Below are positions 58,001 through 64,000 of a DNA stretch of 64,000 nt, piece by piece (positions within the stretch are counted from its first letter, which is position 1; each line of letters starts with the position of its first letter). Both the position numbers and the translations under genes were made by a program. This stretch comes from Pterobdella sp. o SKG-2022 (Eukaryota > Annelida > Clitellata > Hirudinida > Piscicolidae), in the NCBI GenBank assembly GCA_964035795.1, contig OZ038320.1, positions 32,572,097 through 32,636,096 on the forward strand, read 5' to 3'. The notes beneath the pieces were generated by a model that was given only the letters and a program-made list of their open reading frames with translations, made no database searches and was not told the DNA's origin.

Positions 58001-59901
58001 GAGTTTCGTCATTATATTGAATATATACTTTTGAACCAATTTAAAATTTTATTTTCTACTAAAAACTTATGAAATTCAAATCTATTTATACAAAATTCAC
58101 CTTTAATAAGTAATGAATTATAATAAATATTTTCATCAACATCGTTTATCGTCTTTGGAGTCCCATCTTTATGGGGTTAGACGTTAATAAATAATTTAGT
58201 AAGAAATAAATTTGTATAGTTTAAATACTATTAACCAAGATTAAGTTTGATAAACATTGAATAATTTTTCTAGACAAAGCCATGATGAAGAACGGAGTAG
58301 AGCAGATAAGGGTAGAAAAGGCAAATAAGCCTGTTCTCTTGTATAACTTGAGAGGTAACCGTGTTAACTACTCTGAGCAAAAATATGAATATGATAGCGC
58401 GGATGATTCCAATGATGAGGAATACGAAGAAAAAGAAGAGCAGGAAGATGAAGAGAGCGATGAAGAGAGTGATGAAGAAATATCAGCAGAAGAAATAAGC
58501 CATAGAGCGAAGGTTTACAGACGCAAGATGAACTGGGCTATGCCAAATAGTGCTGCAGCCAGATCAGTGCCCGATGGTTTGATTCTGAGGAGTTCTGACC
58601 TTCCTAACGCTCTTTCGGGCATCTTTACCCTGCAGGAAGTAAAGAAGGACACCATTTATGGACCTTATGTGGGTCTCATTGTGTTCGACAGAGAAGACTC
58701 CTACAGAAATGGATATGGATGGGAGGTGCGTTCATGCATGATTTTATTTTATACACATATTTAACTGAAAACCATTATTATTAAACAACGGCAGATATAT
58801 GTAAACAACAAATACCACCACTGCATCGATGGCAGAGATTCGAACAAATCGAATTGGATGCGATATGTTAATCCAAATGCTACCGAAAAACTACAAAATT
58901 TGGAAGCTTTTCAGCAGAATTACCAGGTTTATTTCAGAACGATGCACGACATCGCTCCGTACACAGAACTTCTGGTGTGGTACTCTCCGGATTATGATCA
59001 GGACTTTAACAAGTTCCATCCCGATGCTGGTCTTTCATGTGCAACTTCTAATATATTCTTTTGTACTATAATACTTCCTATCGAGAAACGTTGAGGATGA
59101 TTCGAGTCAATTGTTAATTTTATTATAATATTTTATTGTATTTCAGAATTCAAGCCTTCTTCATCACTTTCGGAAATTTTATCCAATATGAATATAAATG
59201 GAGATGAAAATATGAATAATAACAAAAACAATACATCAAATCAAAATACTTATGAAAATATAAATAGAAAAATAGGAAAAAATAAAAAAATAACTAAAGA
59301 TTACTCCAAAAAAAAATTCCGTTGTGATGTTTGTGAATATGGCACTGATGTGTCTGGTAGTTTAAAAATCCACAAACGAACACACACAGAAGAAAGACCT
59401 TACAAATGTGACGTGTGTGGTTCGGCTTTTACTAAAAGTTGTAATTTAACAACCCACAAACGAACACACACAGGAGAAAGACCTTACAAATGTGACGTGT
59501 GTGGTTCGGCTTTTTATCAAAGTTGTGATTTAAAAACCCACAAACGAACACACACAGGAGAAAGACCTTACAAATGTGACGTGTGTGGTTCGGCTTTTAC
59601 TACAAGTGGTGGTTTACAATACCACAAACGAACACACACAGGAGAAAGACCTTACAAATGTGACGTGTGTGGTTCGGCTTATACTACAAGTGGTGGTTTA
59701 CAATACCACAAACGAACACACACAGGAGAAAGACCTTACAAATGTGACGTGTGTGGTTCGGCTTTTTATCAAAGTTGTAATTTAACAACCCACAAACGAA
59801 CACACACAGGAGAAAGACCTTACAAATGTGACGTGTGTGGTTCGGCTTTTTATCAAAGTTGTGATTTAAAAACCCACAAACGAAGAGTGCATAAAGTTTA
59901 G
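55027..59901 (+). CDS. PRDM9-like histone methyltransferase with C2H2 zinc-finger array (7 exons, 664 residues)
   Basis: Exons 55027-55174, 55228-55326, 57409-57500, 57784-57997, 58274-58725, 58795-59029, 59147-59901; all phases close. Order: an N-terminal part with no recognised KRAB domain; a Lys-rich segment (57784-57997); YNLRGNRVNYSE, resembling the YSLRERK-xVVY segment before the PR domain of PRDM9; an acidic run; the PR/SET domain, residues about 283-412 (VPDGLILRSSDLP, IYGPYVG, NWMRYVNPNA, NLEAFQ, ELLVWYSPDY); an Asn/Lys-rich linker; and seven C2H2 fingers from residue about 473 to the end, joined by HTGERPYKCDVCGSA. In vertebrates PRDM9 deposits H3K4me3/H3K36me3 and places meiotic recombination hotspots. 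A similar role here is inference. Exon 2 could end at 55284 with the same phase. Confidence 0.88.
55340..55590 (-). mobile_element. tRNA-derived SINE, copy C (PRDM gene intron 2)
   Basis: On the minus strand the head GGCCCGTATAGCTCAGAGGT is followed by a body with GAGCACCTGTTCCACAGTG and a tail AAGCGCTTTGATCTATAATA, ending in (TTACA)n at 55340-55360. Another (ATGTA)n patch at 55570-55584 sits beyond the head, so the two pentamer patches flank the element and may be part of a target duplication. Confidence 0.8.
55895..56965 (-). mobile_element. RTE-like LINE fragment (PRDM gene intron 2), rearranged
   Basis: Minus-strand pieces of a reverse transcriptase: STIDGLFVLRQLQEKYGG, HHIFVDFEKALDRVPRRVIE, RMVQLIMVLYRNTNSRVKT, VGVHQGSASNPLLFILV. 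An internal deletion then removes the YADD region. The C terminus follows: RTVLLYGSETWAS, NKMLRRLVGMKF, LRNQRLRWFGHILRKS and RRPKKTWKKYVEEDLE (56245-55940). Stops and the deletion show it is dead. It belongs to a different subfamily from the 2.7-5.6 kb element: there is no PHD-like finger and the wording of the motifs differs. The exon-4 copy at 56699-56749 interrupts it. Confidence 0.85.
56645..56808. repeat. Copy of PRDM exon 4 sequence between duplicated LINE segments
   Basis: 56699-56749 matches 57920-57970 of the PRDM gene's fourth coding exon with about four differences over 50 bases (shared ends AAAATGAAAAAGAAGG and AAAATTTCAATG). It is flanked by two copies of a LINE segment of about 55 bp, 56644-56698 and 56750-56804 (AGTACCATAATTAGTTGAAC ... 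TCTTCTAAGAGCCT) with one or two differences. Confidence 0.85.
56968..57027 (-). mobile_element. tRNA-derived SINE head, copy D (PRDM gene intron 2)
   Basis: The minus strand reads GTCGGCCCGTATAGCTCAAA, GATAGAGCATTAGACTAATT and so on, then stops at AAGTTACCTGTCC, where LINE sequence resumes. Only the tRNA-like half is present. Confidence 0.72.
57605..57680 (-). repeat. Dispersed hairpin repeat, copy 4 (PRDM gene intron 3)
   Basis: The minus strand reads GTACGAAGCTTTTATTGCAA, then CACTTGATGATGTGAGCTTG. A diverged version of the core shared with the other four copies. It lies between exons 57409-57500 and 57784-57997. Confidence 0.5.
59321..59901 (+). repeat. 84-bp tandem repeat encoding the zinc-finger array
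   Basis: Seven C2H2 fingers in tandem; the first is diverged (FRCDVCEYGTDVSGSLKIHK) and the last is truncated (HKRRVHKV). The 84-bp units are nearly identical at DNA level except at codons for helix positions -2, -1, 2, 3, 5 and 6. Helix types (-1,2,3,6): finger 2 K,C,N,T; fingers 3 and 7 Q,C,D,T; fingers 4 and 5 T,G,G,Y; finger 6 Q,C,N,T. Repetition of whole types shows shuffling or copying of units. Confidence 0.92.
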
Positions 59902-60619
59902 TTTTCAGAAGTTAAGTAAAATTCCGTTTTTTTTAAATAAATAAAAGAGTTTTATTTTATAAAAAGTTTCGAATAAAAAAACCAATTGTTACCTTATTTA
60001 CTATAAAAAAATAATTTGTAATTATTTGACAAATAAACTTGAAAACTCAATAAGGCATATGAATATTGATAAATCATGACATTGCACAACCAGTTCGAAG
60101 ACTGAGGTGCTTTTAGAGGTTCAACCCGCGTCTTTGTAGACCCTTCCATTGAGAGTTATACCGCTATAAGGCTTCAATAACCTCAGTTGACTAAAGGAGG
60201 TGGCGTTTTTGATTAAGCTAAAAAGATTTTTTGTGTTTCAATTTAATTATTTTAACTCAAAAGTTGCTTAAATGTGATAACTTCTTCAAAGTTTCTGTTT
60301 GCCAAACAATCGTATCCAAAAGATTCAGGTCTATATCTTTCGTTATTATCGTTTTTCTCTTTATTTGGTATACCAGGAAAAATTTTTCATGAAAACAAAA
60401 TTGTTGTTTTAAAACGGTTTTTTAAACTTCCTTGTACTAGTCTTTCACTAAAAAGCTTAAAATCATTTTTATCATAATATAATATTATACTAATATATTT
60501 TTTTTATAACTTGGATTTTATTTCAGCTTAGTAAAAATTACTAAAGGTACAATTACTCTACATAAGACGGTTATAAAAATAAACAAAAATGTTTGAATTG
60601 TTTGTAATAATCAAAAATA

Positions 60620-60840
60620 AAAGCTTTTTTCTAATTTTCTTGAACTTGCGAGAGTACTTAGCACACTGAAAGCATTTCCTCTCTGAATGGCCATACTTAT
60701 AACTTGAAGTAGGAAGGAGGTTGACCGTGGTTCTCCTGTTTTTTGAGCAATTTTTTTCCCGATCTCTCTTATCAATCTTAGTCCGTTTGGACCCCAAAAA
60801 CCAAAAGTTTCAACTCCGATTGGTATAACTTCATAATCCG
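60620..60840 (-). pseudogene. C-terminal remnant of a retrotransposon-type protein
   Basis: One uninterrupted minus-strand frame reads VIPIGVETFGFWGPNGLRLI, REIGKKIAQKTGEPRSTSF and LLQVISMAIQRGNAFSVLST. From memory this VETxGxxGP ... GEPRxTxxLxQ ... AxQRGNAxSVL pattern is the C-terminal module of reverse-transcriptase-containing proteins common in marine invertebrates. No RT domain is found beside it, so it is a fragment. Confidence 0.6.
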
Positions 60841-61750
60841 CTGAACTACTACTATTATTACTATTATAATATACTATTATGTATATATATACTAATAAAA
60901 TTATAATATAGTATAATATAATATTATATCAAATGAAAAAGATTTCACAGAAGAATGTGGCTACCTTAGTATATTATATAGTTCAGTTATATAATGGAAT
61001 TATATTTAATAGAGTACGGTCATAAATCGACGGCAACTCATTATAATAAAAATGGAAAAATCATTCAAGGGTGAAAATAGCATGAAAAAAAAGCACATAA
61101 TGAAATTTCATTTTGTTCACTGTAGACCCAAAACATTATTCCAATTTATTAATAAAAAAATATATGCGCAAAAGTTTTATTCTTAATGACAACACAAAGA
61201 TCTTCAACTAGCCAATAGTGCTATGCAAGACATACAAAAGCTGCAAAAATGTTGATCTTAATTTTAAAAATTCCATTATAAACACTTGAAAAAGCTAAAA
61301 TTCAATTTATTAAAAAGGTCTCTCAGTTTTGATTACAGATTTAAAACACGCAGGCAACTACTACAGCTCTCTAATGACATGAAAAAAATCATTATACAAA
61401 GTTGAAAGTTCTTTGCAAACACAGACCTAAATAAATTGAAAACAGTGATTATTTATTAGCAAATTGGTTCTAATGCGTATGATGTGGTTACATTAGACAT
61501 CGTGGGCGTTTATTTGGTTTGGTGGTGAAAGAGCTAGTGCAAGATTATCCGTTTCAGCAATAAACACAGAAAAGGAAATGTGGCGTTTGTAGATACTTCT
61601 CAAAAGGCTTGGAAATGAAAACGCACGATAATATAAAGAAATGAATTTGGAAAAAGTTTTTGACGACTTTTGTCAAATCAATTAAAAATATCTTAAACAA
61701 AAAACAACATTATATTTTGCATGAAAAAGTTAAAAGTGAACTATATGAAA

Positions 61751-61845
61751 ATATTTGCACCTCCACTTGATAATGTAAGTTCATCTTACGAAAAGCTTCG
61801 TGGAATAAAATAAACTCCTAAAAGTGTTTTCATTTGAATATTTAT
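61751..61845 (-). repeat. Dispersed hairpin repeat, copy 5
   Basis: About 90% identical over 90 bases to 13696-13790, 48 kb away and in the same orientation. Core on the minus strand: CCACGAAGCTTTTCGTAAG, GATGAACTTACATTATCAAG; GTAAG/CTTAC forms the stem. Confidence 0.7.
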
Positions 61846-63766
61846 GTTTGGCTTGAAGAATTAAAATGTTATATTTGAACTAAAAGAATAATTAATTAAT
61901 AATGACTTTTAATTTGAATTTATTTTCAGATCAAATTTCTTTAATAGAATAACATAAAAAATAATGTGAGTTATCAGCCTAAAATATTCAAATAGAAAAA
62001 CATCCTAGAAAATGAAAAAGGTGGCAATATTATGAAGAAGTTAAAGGTTTAGTTGCGTTAAGTGAAAATAGGGCTCAAATCTGTTAATTATTCAAAATTT
62101 TTTAAAATTTATTAAAAAAATGCTTCAATATATAATACTGCTTCATTGTGGTTATAGTTTGCTAAAAAAAATTTTTATATTTTTATAATAGTATGTTTAG
62201 AAATTTTCTAGAATGAATGATTATCAAATGCAAACTTTTTAAATATTCAAAAAAAATTTAAATATTCAAGAATATTTAATGCTAAATATCCTAAAATTAA
62301 AAAAATTAAAAATGATAAAAAATTTTATAAACTTTTATTTTCAAAAATCTGCTTTTTAATTGAAACTATTTCAAAAACTTTTGAAATATAAATTCAAAAA
62401 CTTATTAAAGTTTTTTGGTTTAGACGTTCGACCATCAAAAGAAGTTCTGGTTCGGTTTTAATTTTATTCTCAGTTTTTGAATCGATAAATCATAAAATAA
62501 TCGGATAACTTCTGGTGTAATTTTATCTCAGCAAATTCCGCCATACTTGTATGTTTTCTATTAGTTTTGAAACCATGAATTTCTTTAAAGAAATCAAATT
62601 TTAAAAATTATTTCTTTTTTTAATAACGTGTCATTTTCACTTTAGAAAAGTATATATTTATTTAAAATTTCAAAACTTGCATCAAGGATCTAAATAATGA
62701 TACTTAATTGCTTTCCACTCAGCTAATGGCTAAAAATAGTTAAAAGTACCAATATGTACACTCAAAATGAAAAATCATTAAATTAATAATTAACAAAATT
62801 ATATATAAATATAAAAAATATCTATATATAAATTAAATTAAATCTGCCAAGATAAATAGTTTAGACTGATCTGGTTGAAAAAACGAATAAAGTGAATTCT
62901 AATATTGGAAAGATGATAAAAATAATAAACTAGAAAATAAGAATTCAATTTCTCTCATCATAATCACAACAATAATAATAAAAAACACTGAAAAGATAGA
63001 TAAAAGATTAACAATAGATAATTTCAACAATAAATAACACTATAAATAATAAAAACAATAATAATGATAAAAAATGGATAGAAAAAACTAATTTAATGAG
63101 AATAATGAATAATAATAACAAATAAAATAATATAATAATAATAAAAAAAATAATAGTTATGATTATGGTAATAAAAGTATTAACAACAAATATTATTATT
63201 AATAATATTTTTTCATTTGAAGCTTGATTTATTAGATATACACATTCACAAATAATAGTAATAATAATAATAAATCTAACTAGATTATACTGCTGTAAAT
63301 GCCACCCTAACTAGGGTTGACAGCAGTCGGAGAAGGCCATTGGTACTATAATAGGGTAATTTAGAATGAGCCATTTTTCGGAACAAATTTTTATAGACGA
63401 AGCAGACACATAAATTATATATATTAAAAATTAGTACAACTTATAAATACAAACATTGAGAAGTTAGATAACTCATAGTAAGGAGAAACTACTGTAATTA
63501 ATATAAGGCTAAATAGCTTTTATTACGTTCCATTACAAATATGATGCAAAGTTTTTTGTGTCTGTATTATTTGCGTTATCACACTTATGGCGATGAAGTA
63601 ACTAAACGAAATAAACTAAGTCTTTTGAAAATGTTACATCAAAAATAGAATATTTTTTAAACACATTTATTTTAAGTAAAAAGGCTAAATTTTTTGATAA
63701 GTTTAGCCTTATGATAAAACGTTAGCATGAACAAAATCTTGAAACTTTATTGAACCACCAACAAAA

Positions 63767-64000
63767 ACATGAATGTTGAAGAAATACAATTACCCATGTC
63801 CCCAGCAGGCAACCCGCAACAAAATCACAAAAAACCATTAGGAATCCTCCCAGTGATAACCTACCCAAACATCATCACAACACAGCAAAGTTGACCGCTG
63901 TTGACTTCCAAGTAATTTTTAAAGCTCAAATAGAGGTTCATCAACTGGTTCGCCAACTCTGAAAAGCTGCAACATCACACAGACCACAACATTCACAGTT
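63767..64000 (+). CDS. Possible 5' end of a further gene at the right edge
   Basis: Composition shifts away from AT-rich near 63760. An ATG at 63767 opens 41 codons (MNVEEIQLPMSPAGNPQQNH, then KKPLGILPVITYPNIITTQQ) before a stop near 63894. Another frame (SSNRGSSTGSPTLKSCNI...) stays open from about 63923 to the window end. They could be two exons, but no convincing donor was seen. Product not recognised. Confidence 0.22.

Larger units (their letters stand above)
59902..63766. other. Intergenic, repeat-rich DNA
   Basis: Very AT-rich. Recognisable parts are a tRNA-like patch on the minus strand at about 60108-60180 (TATAGCGGTATAACTC, GCGGGTTGAACCTC), the retrotransposon protein remnant at 60620-60840, the hairpin repeat at 61751-61845 and (AAT)n tracts at 62940-63280. 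No intact gene was recognised. Confidence 0.55.

Overview
The window is nuclear DNA of an animal with an AT-rich genome: many short exons, GT-AG introns, abundant (AAT)n, (CAT)n and (GATA)n microsatellites, tRNA-derived SINEs, non-LTR retrotransposon remains and foldback elements. Gene content (NXF1, TMEM120, RALGAPB, MARS1, a neuronal calcium sensor, a PRDM9-like gene) fits a bilaterian invertebrate. A short SINE-like piece at 38831-38887 resembles a repeat I remember from cephalopods, which points weakly to a lophotrochozoan. The species cannot be fixed from the sequence alone.

Layout. 1-12.3 kb, minus strand: 21 exons of the mRNA export receptor NXF1, cut by the left edge and lacking its first coding exon; one intron carries a broken RTE-like LINE, another a palindromic MITE. 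12.3-15.7 kb: intergenic DNA with foldback elements. 15.69-16.83 kb, plus: an intronless TMEM120 gene. 16.8-22.3 kb: AT-rich intergenic DNA with one GC-richer decayed block. 22.27-33.47 kb, minus: a complete RALGAPB gene in about 36 small exons. 33.5-35.5 kb: intergenic. 35.54-44.88 kb, minus: a complete cytosolic methionyl-tRNA synthetase gene in 26 exons encoding 936 residues. 46.6-47.2 kb, plus: an orphan ORF. 47.2-48.55 kb, plus: a compact snoRNA host gene. 51.0-53.7 kb, plus: a six-exon hippocalcin/neurocalcin-type calcium sensor. 55.0-59.9 kb, plus: a PRDM9-like PR/SET zinc-finger gene with a homogenised seven-finger array. 59.9-64 kb: repeats and retrotransposon remnants.

The two most interesting parts are these. 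First, one intron appears to hold six C/D box snoRNAs: three U14 copies, one U24-like, one U77/U80-like and one further 28S guide. A TATA box lies upstream, and the predicted flanking exons encode a 46-residue hydrophobic microprotein. Second, the PRDM9-like gene has fingers that differ almost only at DNA-contact positions. Its third intron contains a LINE into which a copy of part of the gene's own exon 4 has been inserted, between two copies of a LINE segment of about 55 bp.

The protein-coding genes are mostly housekeeping and not functionally linked. Exon boundaries were chosen by hand from GT/AG sites, reading phase and remembered homologues; phases close across all of MARS1, the calcium sensor and the PRDM gene, and across nearly all of RALGAPB and NXF1.
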